DNA of 64,000 nt, from NCBI GenBank assembly GCA_014529385.2, contig CM043957.1, positions 89,618,881 to 89,682,880 on the forward strand, given 5' to 3'. The notes below the pieces were generated by a model that saw nothing but the letters and a program-made list of their open reading frames with translations, made no database searches and was not told the DNA's origin. The stretch is from Adiantum capillus-veneris (taxonomy: Eukaryota; Streptophyta; Polypodiopsida; Polypodiales; Pteridaceae). The position numbers and the translations under genes are program-made. Position 1 is the stretch's first letter. The number at the start of each line of letters is the position of its first letter. Below, in pieces: positions 10,441 to 22,075 of the stretch.

Positions 10441-12545
10441 TGACTCTTGCTTAGTTTGGTTGTCCAGCCCCTTCTATCAAAAATTTATGCACTGCAAGCA
10501 CCAACCACCTCTCAAAATATAGGTTGAGATGCACACCATTCACCCTGTGTTTGAGAAACCGACCATTCATCCTTATCAATTGATAGGTACCATTGGGAAA
10601 ATCCTGATGGACCTTGTATGGCCCTTTCCATTTCTTCTTGAACTTCTTCTAGTAAAAGGTGAAATCAAGATATCTTTAATACCTCATCACCAAGTCCCTT
10701 TTTCTATCTGCTTCTTTGGCAAGCGTTGGTTGAACTTTGCCACTCTTTTCTCCAGTCACATAGAAACTTTTTGTTGCTTCTTGATCCATCTTCAAAGCTT
10801 CTAGAGTTGTAATTCTATCTTGAAAAACATCTTGGTGTGTTTTCTCAATCTTCCACATACCTTTCAATGCCCCTAATTGAATTGCACTAGCAGCATAGCC
10901 TCGTTGCCATAAACCAACTCATAAGGGGTAAAGTTGGTAGCAACTTTGTAATAGGCCATGTATGACCACAAACACTTGTCAAGATTAGCTTCCCACTCCT
11001 CAATCTACTTGTATACATACTTGGTGACCATTTTGACAATCTACTCTCGATTAGATCATTGCATTGTGGATGATAAGGAGAAGAAGCAATGTGTTGAAAT
11101 ACCCAACTTCTCCACTAGTGCACGTACCAACTTGCTCCAAAATCCTTAACCATGATTAGAATGAGCACCCAAGGCACTCAAAACTAGCAGCACATGCAAT
11201 CAAAAACAAACTGAGCAACCGTGTCAGCATTTACCTCTTTCACTGCTTTAGCTTCAACCTAACTAGTTAGATAACCAATAGCCACCCTTATGTATTTCTT
11301 GGCGCTTTTTGTCTTGGGTAATGAACTAATAGCATCCAAACCCCAGTTCTCAAATGCATCTTGATATATGATAGCCCCTTGTGTCTTGGCTACCAGTCAT
11401 TTTTCACCCCTGGTTTGACACTCTGGCATGTCTTACACCCATAGTGAACATCTTGTACAATAAAAAGCCACCAAATCCACCTCTTAGAATAAAAAAAATT
11501 ACATGACATTTGCCTTGATGTCCACTATCTTCATGACAGTGCTCCAAAACCATGCCAATTTCATCCTTGTAGAGGACCCTCCGTAGCCTCTCCGCAACAC
11601 TCTATCTTGACCATATGTCATCTGATATTCTCCAAACAAAGTGAACTTGCAAGCCTTTTAACCAATCATCCTCTTTTGTAGCTTTGACAACCCTTCCAAA
11701 CATTGCCTTGTGATAAAAAAATCATCAATCTCCTTTAGAGTCTCTCTTCCTATATGTGGCAAGTGCCACACATAAACGCGGCACTTGAGTTTGCACATGA
11801 CTGCTAGCCAACTAGTCAGCTTCTTGATTTTGCTCTCTCCTAACATGCTTGAACTACACCGCCTCAAAAAACTTAAAAACCTTCTTTATGGAAAAAAATC
11901 ATCTTTTGAAAGAATCTCTTTTTACATGCCACTGACCCTAAATCTGCTTAACGACTAGGAGAGAATCACCTTTAACCACCAGGCTGGAGATGCCAGACTC
12001 CATACATTTCTTTAGCCCTAAATGGAGTGTCAAGTACTCCGCTTCATTTTTTGTGTGAACAACTTCCAAATCATAGGCTTTAGAGAAGATTACCTTACCT
12101 TGCGGGTCCTAGATGATCACACCTCCTAATGACTTTTGCACAACTCTCTTATAAGCACCATCAAACCACATGGTGAAAGCTTCCTTCAAATCAAGTTCCT
12201 ATATAGTGTCTTCCATCACCACTTTTGGATATATCATCAAATCTACTGCCTTATTAACCAAAATGTCCACCAAATGTGATTTACTTGTATGGTCAATCTT
12301 GAACTCAAACTCAAACTCCCACTTTTTGATACATCTTCTTGGCTTAAGATGAAGAACCACTTTAGGAAACAAGTTGTTAGATGTGAGAACAAAAAAATTT
12401 TGAATGATCAAATGCACTTTGAGCTTGTGACATGCAAAAACCAAAGTCATCACCCACTGATCAGCCTTCGTGTATGACCTTTCCCCTCGACTAATCAGCT
12501 GGCCATCAAAATAGATTGGCCTATGGCCATTAGGAAGAGGATGGC
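10441..12545 (-). pseudogene. Tat-type Ty3/gypsy pol remnant: RNase H, second RNase H, integrase
   Basis: Minus-strand reading from high to low coordinate gives, in order: the RT-linked RNase H (12540-12200, with RSYTKADQWVMTLVFACHKL and HTSKSHLVDILV); an extra archaeal-like RNase H (about 12060-11880, NEAEYLTLHLGLKKC and LVVKGDSLLVVKQI); the integrase zinc-binding CC pair (about 11440, GCKTCQ); the integrase core (WGLDAI near 11340, then the SSPYHPQ block near 11080 and TNFTPYELVYG near 10930); and the integrase C-terminal domain (10867-10520, KKKWKGPYKVHQDFPNGTYQ). The second RNase H places it in the Tat lineage. Many stops and frameshifts make it dead. RT, protease and gag are missing on the upstream side, where homology stops at about 12545. 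Confidence 0.8.
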
Positions 12546-13027
12546 GTCTAGGAGGGCCTCTTTATTTTCCATGAGATTATGGAGGTGATTAACATTTGGA
12601 CGAATAGATACATGTCATGTGTGCAAGAATGGTGGGTGTGTAAGAGTGGTCAAAGGATGCACTTTTCTTCCCAAAAAGGGGAGGAAAAATTTATGATTTT
12701 TGGCCTTCCATAACTCCTACATATGATCTCTGATTTGAAGCGGAGATTATAGATTTAGAATCTACATGATGAGCCCTTTCCAGATTTTAAATTTCATTCT
12801 GGGGGGGAAATTTGAATTCAAATAAACTAGCCATTTTACCTGTTTGAATCCAAAAGTTGTCCTTTGATTGCTTTATTAATGCTAAAGGTTTGACTCCCAT
12901 AAACTACCAAATAAAGAGACTCTCCTAGACTCCATTCTCTTCCTAATGCATTTGCCCACCTTTTTCATTAACACAACACCAATAGCTATTGTACCTACCA
13001 TCATAGCAACATAGAAATTATTCTCAT
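12546..13027. other. Stretch without recognisable gene
   Basis: AT-rich, with a phrase 'ttccataactcctacatatgatctctgattt' (12705-12735) resembling a motif repeated in LTR-like regions of this window. It is therefore probably LTR-derived DNA. No coding signal. Confidence 0.35.
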
Positions 13028-13460
13028 TGTTAGGAGGGTGACACCATTGGAAATTGGAACAAGATCTCCTTCAGCCTATCCTAATTGTGCATCTTCTATC
13101 CATTGGAAACCATGAATCTATTGTTGAGCTGCTAAGCTCACTATGAACGACTCTTGGATGACTACCACCAATAGTCATCATCACCCTTGGTGGATACACA
13201 TATCTTTGGTAGTGATACTATAGCTATACTAAATTGATTTGATCTCCTTGCCAAAGTGATTGCACACTTATCTACTCACCTCACTCACTAGAGGTTTACA
13301 TTAGACCTTTGTACTAGTTCTCTTTTATGTTGTACTTTCCTTTATGTTTTATTGACCTCTTATCTTGAGTTAGTGAAGGAGAAGAAGTACAATATTTTTC
13401 CTCCATCTTTGTGTGTGTGCTTGCAAGAGATCAATCTCTCTCCTTCCCTATCTCTTGACA
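13028..13460 (+). mobile_element. Copia-like LTR (candidate), 433 bp
   Basis: It begins TGTTAGGAGG and ends CTTGACA, so the ends are TG...CA with TGT/ACA inverted termini. It is followed at once by a tRNA-iMet-type primer-binding site. Length and AT-rich content fit Ty1/copia LTRs. No second LTR and no copia protein follow within the window, so this would be a truncated element. The left boundary is chosen from the TG start and is not proven. Confidence 0.45.
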
Positions 13461-13473
13461 TGGTATCATAGCC
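13461..13473 (+). promoter_or_regulatory. Primer-binding site, tRNA-iMet type
   Basis: TGGTATCATAGCC differs at one position from the canonical TGGTATCAGAGC, which pairs with the 3' end of plant initiator tRNA-Met. It sits directly after the CA that would end the LTR. This is the strongest support for an LTR retrotransposon start here. Confidence 0.6.
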
Positions 13474-13746
13474 TAGTTGTGTTTAAGGAGCTTGGAGTAG
13501 CAAGCAGGAGCAGCCTAGGAAGCGGCTTATTTAGTATTCTTGAGATCCATCATCATTAATCTCCAATTGAGGTGATTCCTACTGGATATTGTGCATCTTA
13601 GGGTTCTATATGGTACTTTTGACTACAACTGTGCAGTTGGATTTTGATTTTGAATGCGTTCGACCCCCATTTTGGAGTTAGAATGTGTTTGTATGCATAA
13701 ATGCTAAGGTTTGGGATTTAGAGCCCCTAGAACTAGCGACATTGTT

Positions 13747-13786
13747 GGGGGGGGGGGGGGGGGGGGGGGGGGTGTGTGTGTGTGTG
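13747..13786. repeat. G26 run followed by TG repeat
   Basis: Twenty-six consecutive G followed by seven TG units. Two other runs of exactly 26 G occur at 19342 and 19510. Confidence 0.9.
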
Positions 13787-13789
13787 CTT

Positions 13790-15160
13790 GACTTTGCTTC
13801 AAAAGGGCCCCTTGAGGGGACACGATATAGGCCACTGCCTTGGACCCTTCCACGTCATCTACTACCGATGGACCACACAGGTGCCACCACCAGCCAATGC
13901 CAGTGAGCTCCACCCCGTGTTGCCTACCTCAACCAAGACACCACCAAGCGCCCAGTGCATCAACGTGCAGAGCCCCCATGGAGAACACCATGTCCATGCA
14001 AGAGAGAGAGCTCTCTCTTTCTCCCTTCGATACCCAAATAGGGTGCCCATAGTGGGTATTATACCCCATGCTACCACCTCCGCATTTTGTATATGGGTTT
14101 AACATTGGGCCACGTGGAATCTCTAGGGTCATCAAGCCTCCAAAGGCTTTGAAAATTCCCAAAAACCCTCATACATTCCCTTGTTTTTTGGGCTCACATT
14201 TCCCATCCTCCCATGAACTATCCAATGGCCAGAATCCCAAGCTGACAAGCCGTGTTAGATCTCCATCGTGTTGGCTACGAGACTTGCAAACCTCACCCCC
14301 TTTTGACTCCTTTGAGCCCACAAACTATGGCCATCAAAATCAGCAAAATGGATCTGGTACTTTCCATTGGCAGTTGCCCCAAACTTTGACCCGCCATAAC
14401 TTAGCAACCGCAGCCCTATTTGACAAGTTGTCAATTCTTGACTGCTTCATGCAATGTGCCCTACCTTCTTGAACTTTGGTGAGATCCAAAAAACGCCAGA
14501 TGGCCCGTTCTTCAATGTGTCAGCTGGGCACAAACCCGGCCCTCGACAAAACTTCAACTAGCCATAACCTGCTATCTAGAGCTCTGATTAGCAATCCGAA
14601 AAGACAGGTATGCTCCAAAATTCAAGCACTACGTGTCTATACACTGCCATACACTTGGGCCACGTATCCCCAGTTGCCCTATCCGTTGAGGATCTGCTAA
14701 ACCTTTTAACTTCAAACTTCAATATCTTGCACACTGTGGCTTTGCTTGATGAGCCGTTTGGACCAGCTTGCACAACATCTTGAGCTCCACATCTTAGGGT
14801 ACAAACATAGCATCTTGGGCACCTTTACCTGCTATTCTAATTGCACCATCCTTGAGCCCTTCATGGCATGAAAATCCGCATCAAGCATACATCCCTATTG
14901 CCACTAGTATGCCCAGGGACTTCATACTTGCTCTATGCTTCTGCACTACACTTGCATGTAGCCTTCGCCTGGCATTGCACACTTTCCAGCCAACTTTGGT
15001 TGCACCATCATTGCCCACCCCCTAGTTGAACATTTATGTTCAACCACACATAGTCTTATTACACCAAACTATTGCAACACCAAACATGCACTATGTATAC
15101 CACAAAACACCTAGCATATGTACAAAACCGACACATGTCTCATGCCACTTTTGTTCAAGC
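13790..15160 (-). mobile_element. LTR-like region of a decayed minus-strand gypsy element
   Basis: No coding signal on either strand. Word order matches 9.6-10.4 kb, an LTR-like block next to another gypsy pol, including the palindrome at 15025-15044. Copies of a phrase like 'gccataactt...gagctctgatt' occur near 14389, 14565 and 14721. Position after the gag/protease remnants at 15.8-17.6 kb suggests a 3' LTR, which would require that RT and integrase have been deleted. Confidence 0.4.
15025..15044. repeat. Near-palindromic GTTGAACATTTATGTTCAAC motif
   Basis: The partner of the motif at 10319-10338. It is a 20-bp inverted repeat with a single central mismatch pair. Confidence 0.6.
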
Positions 15161-15387
15161 GGGTTGCCCAAGTAGGTTGACTGGAAACATCCACTTCTTT
15201 ATCTGTTTCTCTTGGGTAACTTGACTAGCATCTGACTTTGGTACCCAAACTTGCTGCATTGCTTGTTTCTTTGATCTTTTCTTTTGCCTATTGTGGTTGT
15301 TCTTTCTCCTACTTGAGTGGTTTGTCTTGTGTTGATAGCACGTCTTGTTCTTTGTAGAACTCGTTAGTTGAGGTGGGTAGGTCTAGG

Positions 15388-16690
15388 CTATTACTTCAGG
15401 CTTTTTGGCTCAAACATTAGTGTTTCCCTAGAAGTAGCCCTGAGCAGTGATTGACTCATTTGATGTGACCCATCCAATGACCTTTGGTTGTTGAAATTGA
15501 AGATGTGCTTGATGTATTCAAACTGGGTCTTTGAATTTAATGTGCTCTTTGGATACCAATACTTGGTTGACATTCTTTGACTTCTTTGAGTTGCTTTTTT
15601 GTGATGGAAAGTTTGGTTGGTAGACTTGTTGCTTTGGTTTCCATTGCATTGTTGATGGTGTGGCTCTTGATGTAGAGGCTACTGGGGCAGTTTTATGGGG
15701 ACTCATTAAAGGTAACGTTTTCTTGCGAGGTTACTTCAAATTTTACCTTTTTCAGCTATGCTTGGTTGCTCCTTTTTTGCATTGACTTGAGGTGCTTTTG
15801 GGGCTTTTTATGATGTTGTTCTTGAAGCTTTTGGTTGTTGTTGAAAGAAGATGTTCCTCCAGCTTTCTATCAGGATCAGGCTCTCTTTGATATGACGAGA
15901 GTCGATTATGTGGAAACTATCATACTCCCCGGTACTCAACTTCAGTATGGCTTCTTCCATGCCAAAGCTAGGAATCGGAATTTTTGAACTTGTGTACACT
16001 ATCTCCTCTAGCTCTTTAATTGGTGGCTTCCCCATCATTATCCATGTTTCATAAGACATTAGATTATTTTTTACTTCTTGATCTATGACAGCTGAGAATG
16101 TGATTTTAAGTCATGTCTCTCCACTTATGCTGAATTTGATCTTCGTAGGAGACAATTGATCTTCTTTGTTGCCCATGTTCTTCTTTTAACCTTGCATTTG
16201 CTGAAAGTTTGATGTTGAACTTGGAAACTTTGCACCTTCATCTGATTTCATTTGCACTTTTTCTCAAGTTGACTTCTTTGAAAAACCTTTTGTTGATTCT
16301 TTGGGTATGTCAATGATGACATATTTTCGTGGTTTCTCTGCTTCCTTTGTTTTCAATTCTGCCTCATGCTTAATGATATAGCCATTTGTTTGACCTTTTC
16401 TACTTTCACACTCACAAACCACGTTAGCTTCCTTCAACACGTTTATTGTAAATAAGGGAGTTATATCATAACCATCTTCATCACAAAATTTAAATTGGTT
16501 GCCTCATTTACACAGACATCAAGAGTCGCCAATATTTGATCCCATCCAAAGGGTTCAAACAATTCCTCTAGAAATGGTTCCTCAATGTAAGCTTCATCTT
16601 TTGCTGAACGCTCTAGGATGCAATCTTCCTTTATAAGAATCGCATTTTGATGCTCCGCACATCCAATATGTGCTTTGCTTTGCAACCAAG
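15388..16690 (-). pseudogene. Gypsy polyprotein linker region, decayed
   Basis: Minus-strand frames include one of about 83 residues with YETWIMMGKPPIKELEEIVY and GEYDSFHIIDSRHIKESL, and another with LEELFEPFGWDQIL (16461-16685). A Lys/Pro/Gln-rich frame follows at 15518-15706. They lie between the protease and the place where RT should be, so I read them as a family-specific linker. I do not recognise a defined domain. Stops separate the pieces. Confidence 0.4.
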
Positions 16691-16769
16691 CAGGTACCTC
16701 CTTTTCCTCTTCAGTTGTGGAGTGTAATTCTTCCCTCGAGGTTCACTCTACATCTCTATAACTATGATC

Positions 16770-17186
16770 TTTGACACTAATTTTTGTAGTGATCTCTTTG
16801 TGTCTCAAGTAGATATAGTCATAGCCCTAATCTTGTACCATTTTGAGCTGATGCATGAATGGTCTGCCCAATATGATATCAAAGTTGCTGCTCTTGTCAA
16901 AATTACTTATGGCAAAGGTGTGCTCATACTCAATGCCACACGAGGATACAATGATTTGTTCTAACAATCATATTGGTCTTTCCACATATCCATCCGCTAA
17001 TTGCAGTTTCATTTGAGTTTTCCTTAGAGAAGGATTTTCCCATTTTTCCCACATTCCTTTGGTTGTAATGGAAATTCCTACCCCACTATCTAATATCGCA
17101 ACCGTCTTTACTTCTTTGTACTCAAGTGATAAGGTGGTGCTTCCTTCATCGCCTTCACAGTAATCACCCACCTTATTCACTGGCAT
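16770..17186 (-). pseudogene. Gypsy aspartic protease, decayed
   Basis: On the minus strand VAILDSGVGISITTKGMW holds the retropepsin active-site triad DSG, then MKLQLADGYVERPI. After an in-frame stop come SSCGIEYEHTFA and FDIILGRPFM, the ILGRP flap/C-terminal motif. The enzyme would cut the Gag-Pol polyprotein. At least two stops break it. Confidence 0.75.
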
Positions 17187-17195
17187 TGGTTTTGC

Positions 17196-17567
17196 TTATG
17201 GTTTCTTAGGTGAAGTTTCATCCATGTTGTCATCTACGATTTGTTTATGTGAAGGGATTTTCAACCCCATCTTTTCTAGGTGTTTTCCCATTTGGCCCCA
17301 TAGATGCGGTCTAATTTTTAGCAACTCTAAGAGATAAAGTGTGCATTGTATAGGAGAAGAAATAAATTCATGGAAGCTCTTGGTATCCATCATTTTTGGT
17401 GTGGCTTTCCACTGAGAAGCAGCCACTCTAACCTCACATTTTGTTTTGAGTTCTCCTATAGAAGATCGAAAAGTCTGTAGAGAGTGTGGTTTACTCTCTT
17501 TAGATGCGATAGACCTGGCATCCCCATATAAAGATCTTTTATCCCTTGGGAAAAATTTGTGATCCAT
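17196..17567 (-). pseudogene. Gypsy gag C-terminal region, decayed
   Basis: A 123-codon minus-strand frame directly upstream of the protease. It contains SFHEFISSPIQCTLYLLELL and KIRPHLWGQMGKHLEKMGLK. I do not see a CCHC knuckle. It is assigned to gag by position before protease and shared orientation. Confidence 0.45.
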
Positions 17568-17765
17568 GTTTATTCCCTCTCTTTTTCATACCCTGGATGA
17601 GGATACGTTAGCCATCTATGCTCTTGGGTTTGACTTGGTTTTAGCCTAGCTTCATAGGCCTTCAAAATTGCATCTAAGATTCAAAGACTTTGTCGACCAA
17701 GACTATATCTCCCGAGTTAGTCTTTGACTCTTTATGTCCTTTGCATTTTTGTTGCTTTCTTGCTC

Positions 17766-17948
17766 TCATCTAAGCTGTTCTTTTGTTTGATTGAGTTCAG
17801 TTTCCAAAGAAACTTTCATTTGATTGAGTTCAGTTTCCAAAGAAACTTTCATTTGATTGAGTTCAGTTTCCAAAGAAACTTTCTCCTGCAGTCTATGTGC
17901 TTTCATTTTGTCTCGTTTGGCTTTCCATGATTTTCTTGTAGTTCTCAC
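17766..17948 (-). repeat. Three 33-bp tandem repeats encoding an 11-residue coiled-coil unit
   Basis: The DNA unit 'agttcagtttccaaagaaac...' recurs with a 33-bp period at 17798-17885. In the minus-strand frame it reads KVSLETELNQM, KVSLETELNQM, KVSLETELNQT. The frame is retained across all copies and the surroundings are Lys/Glu-rich, so it looks like an expanded helix in the gag part of the minus-strand gypsy element. Confidence 0.65.
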
Positions 17949-18272
17949 GATAATTTTTTGTTTTCTATTCGAGGTGGCAATGTGGGTTCCTCCTCAACGA
18001 TCATGGTTTTGGCAGCTTCTTAATCTTGAGCTTGAGTCATTACCTTCAAAGGAATTGCAGATTCTACCTTGGATACTCTTAAAGAAGGCATCATGCCTAT
18101 CATTGACGAGAGCAAAGCGCGACACGGACCTCGACGGCCTCAAACGACAGGAGCCGATGCACTCCAAGCCGGCCATGATGAAGCAAACAGGGGGGCACCA
18201 CCTAGCTTTGAGCGGCTAGGATGCAAACAACAGTGATTCGAAGTAATATAAAGAACACAAACTCTACACACC

Positions 18273-18273
<1 letters not shown>
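17949..18273. other. Probable gag/leader DNA of the minus-strand gypsy element
   Basis: Upstream (minus sense) of the decayed gag. A minus-strand frame at 17994-18176 starts MAGLECIGSCRLRPSRSV but has no family I recognise. GC content is locally higher (18110-18180). Confidence 0.3.

Positions 18274-18346
<73 letters not shown>
18274..18346. repeat. (GA)n microsatellite
   Basis: About 33 GA units with one GACA interruption near the end. Confidence 0.95.
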
Positions 18347-18347
<1 letters not shown>

Positions 18348-19338
18348 TGATGCAGGTGATGAAAACCCCTCGAGATGTGAGGGAAAACTACTTTAAATGC
18401 AATATTTACAACAACCTTGTTTCCGGTGAGGTGGCAACCATGGTGACAAAGAAATAGAGAGAGAGAGAGATAGTGAGCCTAATAGTGCATTATCTCTAGA
18501 GGTGACTCATAGACACAGAGATTTTTGCTAGCGTGAGTGTGTGCCGACTATTGGAGTCAAGGTGTAGACATGGATTCTTCACATAGTACTCATTACCAAA
18601 ATGCTACACTAAATCCCCTCTCTCTTGATATAAGTGCTGCCAATCCCTCCCGCCAAAATGCTACGAAGTGCTCACCCCCCCCCCCATGACCTCTCAGTGC
18701 CTTTTTATAGGTTCTGGCTGCTTTAGGTTAGGGTATTTTGATTAGGTTTAGGGACCTAATCAGGGGAGACAAAGCAAGGTGGTGGGTCCGAGATGGTTGA
18801 CCCTTGCTTTGTCTTGGGGAAAATAAAAAAATGAAAACTCCTAGGTGGGCCTTTGTGGCCATCACCTAGAGAGGTGATAATTTACAATCGGGGTTTTTTA
18901 CAAGATTTGGTTTGAAACTGGGAAAAATAATGACAACCTATGGATTTCACTAAAGAGGGTGGCGTGAGCAAGATGCCGGCGAAAGCCGGGCCTCGCTGGT
19001 GCGTCAATGTAACGCGTTCATCATTTTCGAGGCCAGTATGGGCATGCCTTCAGCGTCTTTTCTTGTTTCGGTGTCGGCGGTGCGTGATTTTGCCTTCTTT
19101 TCTCTTTCTTGTCGTTGGCGCTGATTCCTTCATTTTTTTCCATTTCCTTGTGTGTGTGCGTATATGCGTGCATGTTCGGTGTGTTTATGTTCGTGAATGT
19201 AGGCATGCTAGTGTATGTATGAGTGTGTGTTTTGTGTGTGTGTGCATATATGTATGCATTTGTGTACATATATACACGGGGTTGTGTGTGTGTAGTTGGG
19301 TGCGTGGTCGGAAAGAGGATGTGGTGTGTGGGAACAAG

Positions 19339-19341
<3 letters not shown>
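18347..19341 (-). mobile_element. Candidate 5' LTR or leader region of the minus-strand gypsy element
   Basis: No protein homology. On the minus strand there is a TATA box at 18701-18710 and a transcribed-looking region after it, with gag/protease remnants further on in the same direction. A C11 run lies at 18675-18685. The part 19100-19320 is GT-rich on the plus strand. LTR limits are unknown. Confidence 0.3.
18701..18710 (-). promoter_or_regulatory. TATA-box-like element
   Basis: CTATAAAAAG on the minus strand, pointing toward the decayed gag at 17.6 kb. It would fit the U3/R border of a 5' LTR. Confidence 0.35.
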
Positions 19342-19370
<29 letters not shown>

Positions 19371-19375
19371 AATTT

Positions 19376-19442
<67 letters not shown>

Positions 19443-19555
19443 GAAATATTTTTTTCCATGTTGCTGGTGATGGCGACATAGAAGTTGAGGGGGTGGGGGG
19501 AAGAGAAGTGGGGGGGGGGGGGGGGGGGGGGGGGGTGGGGGGGTGTTTGTGTGTG

Positions 19556-19611
<56 letters not shown>

Positions 19612-19753
19612 TGGATGGCTTTGTGCTGCGCGGCCTGAACCGGGAGCGAGAGGGAGGATGGCAAGCGGGAGACCGAGAGGGAGGGAAGGGGTGGTGAGTA
19701 GGTGTGTGGGTGTGCTATGAGAGAGATGCACTGGTTAGGCTATAACACAGAGA

Positions 19754-19852
<99 letters not shown>

Positions 19853-20068
19853 TGAACGTGATCTAAGGCTGCTTGGCCGACATAGAGCTAGAGGGGGGGG
19901 GGTCTTGTGGTCAACGGGGTGGGGTAAGGGGTGGCGGGCCAGGGGAAGGGGATGAGGGGGGTGGGTGCTTATGAGAGAGAGTGTGCTGGGTTATGAGAGA
20001 GAGAGCTGAACATTATGCGTCTTCAGGGCCGCTTAGCAAGAGAGAGAGACAGAGAGTTAGAATCAAGC

Positions 20069-20107
<39 letters not shown>

Positions 20108-20338
20108 TAGGGAGAGAGAATAGGGTGAAGGCCTGAGGGGGGGGGGTTAAGAGAAGAGAGAGAGAGTGAAGGGTATTATATGGCGGCACACCAAAGGGAA
20201 AAACAAGAGGCGATGAGAGGGCTAGAGAGTTCAAGAGAGTGTGGACAAGAGGAGAGGGTGGGTGAGGTATGGCGGCCCTGTCACAGGGAGAAAGATAAGC
20301 GAGGAGGGGTAAGAGAGAGAGAGAGAGAGAGAGAGAGA
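19342..20338. repeat. Simple-repeat cluster: G26, TA, G26, GT, GA
   Basis: Ordered runs: G26 at 19342-19367; about 31 TA units at 19377-19441; G26 at 19510-19535; about 30 GT units at 19548-19610; interrupted GA at 19750-19848; GA at 20070-20104; and GA at 20308-20338, which ends 4 bp before the ATG of the next gag frame. The gaps are G-rich on the plus strand. The cluster replaces the DNA where the 5' LTR and capsid part of element 2 should be. Confidence 0.9.
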
Positions 20339-20342
20339 CAAG

Positions 20343-22052
20343 ATGGTAGTAAACACTACAAGTCCTTCCACCTCAACTTCTGACAAAATGGTAAAGCCTA
20401 CTTTTATCGCTCCTAAGTTTGATGAGTCCATGCTAGATGAGCTTGTGAAGGGAATGCGTGACTTGAAGGTGAAGTTTGCAATGCCTGAAGAAAAAGGCCA
20501 ACCATCAGGGCCACTTCCTAGGCAAAGACAACAGCCCAAAGAAGGGTTTGTTAATAGATGTATTTGGTGTGATAGTACAAACCATGTAAGAAGAGATTGT
20601 GATGATTTTAGTGATGCTTTGTCAAAAGATGTTGTCTTTTTTAAGGATGGTAAAATCCACTTAAGAGAGACAGGTCTACCCTTGAGAACTAACTTTGGGA
20701 AGGGGGGAATGCAAACCTTAGTTGAAGATATGGCAACCAAGCATGCCACCTCTTCAGTTGAGGCAGCTACTTATGGAGTAAAAATTGAACATTTTTGTGA
20801 TGAAGAGGTGAGTGACCATCATGGTCAAATTTGGCCAAATGTCATGCAATTAGCTAAAAAGGGAAAGCTTACAAAAGAGATTCTACATGAAGCAGGTGAT
20901 TGCATACGTCTAGAAACGGGATGGAATGATCCAGTGGACTCATTGTCAGTGCATGCCTACATTACAAAATGCCAACAAAATGAGGCAATTGTAGAAGAGA
21001 AGCGCAGACGTGAGAATATTGATGAAGGACCATCAAAAAGAGCTTCTAGAAGTGGGGGAAGAAGCGACTCAATGCCTTCTCAAACACCCTCAACACAAGG
21101 AGCATCTCCACCTGAAGTACTCATGGAGGAGTCTACAACAGGAAAGAAGAAAGAGCCAATGAAAGGTAAGACAAAAGGCCCAACTTATAAACTACAATCT
21201 GATATTGAGGTTGCTACAGATTTAAAGAAAGTCTTGGAGGAAAGGATCTTGAATAGCAAGATTGAGTTCACTCTGGGAGAAGTTCTTGGCATTGCAAACC
21301 GTGAATTCCACGAGGAGATCATTGACATTATCAAGAGGAAGAGGCAAACCCTTGCTGAAGTTTCTCGTCCACAGGTTGAAGGGGAAACCTCAAAGACACA
21401 AGGGATGCAACTGCAAAATAAGGAGAATGATGGAGCTATGGTAGGATGCTACCAATCTAGTGGGAGAGTGAAGCAAGTGCATTTCTCAAATGATGATGAA
21501 GAAGTTGAAGATATTCCTAGGAGTTACTATTCACGAAGTCATTGGGCAAGGGCTACTACAGAAACTTTGGTCAAGGTAGGTGATCTTGAAGAGCCATTTG
21601 TTGCCTTGATTGACCATGGTTCAGAAATAAACATAATGTCAAAGAGTCTCTACAACAAGTGCAAATGGCCAATGGACACAGATCATGGTTGGATGGTAAA
21701 AGTGGCAAACAATTCATCCGGTGAATTGTATGCAGCATGTCCAGGTGTGAAGGTGACAATAGGTGATGTAAAGATTGACCAAAACTTCTTTGTACATGAT
21801 ACATCTTCATATCATCTCATCCTTGGACAGCCCTACATTGTGGGAGTTCGAATGGAAACAAAGGTAATGGACGATGGTTCAGCATATGCTAGGATACGTA
21901 GCAAAGATGGTAAACGTGCTGTCCAATTTCTCACAGTTTGTGTAAACCATGAAAGAAATCGTGACAACCTCAGAGAACATCCTCTACCAAAGGTGAGCAA
22001 AGAGTTTCATGATCATAGAGAAATGATGGGTTTTGGCCAAGTACCATTGTAA
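20343..22052 (+). pseudogene. Element 2 gag C-terminus and aspartic protease (5'-truncated)
   Basis: A 569-codon frame. A CCHC zinc knuckle lies at about residues 73-86 (CIWCDSTNHVRRDC, CX2CX4HX4C), which binds RNA in Gag. A Lys/Glu-rich linker follows. The protease is at about 417-530: VALIDHGSEINIMSKSLY places DHG at 424-426 where retropepsins normally have DTG/DSG, and LILGQPYI is the ILG motif. The capsid domain that should precede the knuckle is missing; the ATG lies directly after a GA microsatellite, so the element is cut there. The frame ends at 22052 and pol is in another frame, so gag-pol is broken or needs a shift. Confidence 0.75.
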
Positions 22053-22075
22053 AGCGGAATTGCAGTGGTACATAA

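Noticed and set aside
19185-19731. Pro-rich, Gly-rich and His-Thr-rich frames
   Set aside because: Products of poly-G, GT and TA runs; no unique sequence is coded.
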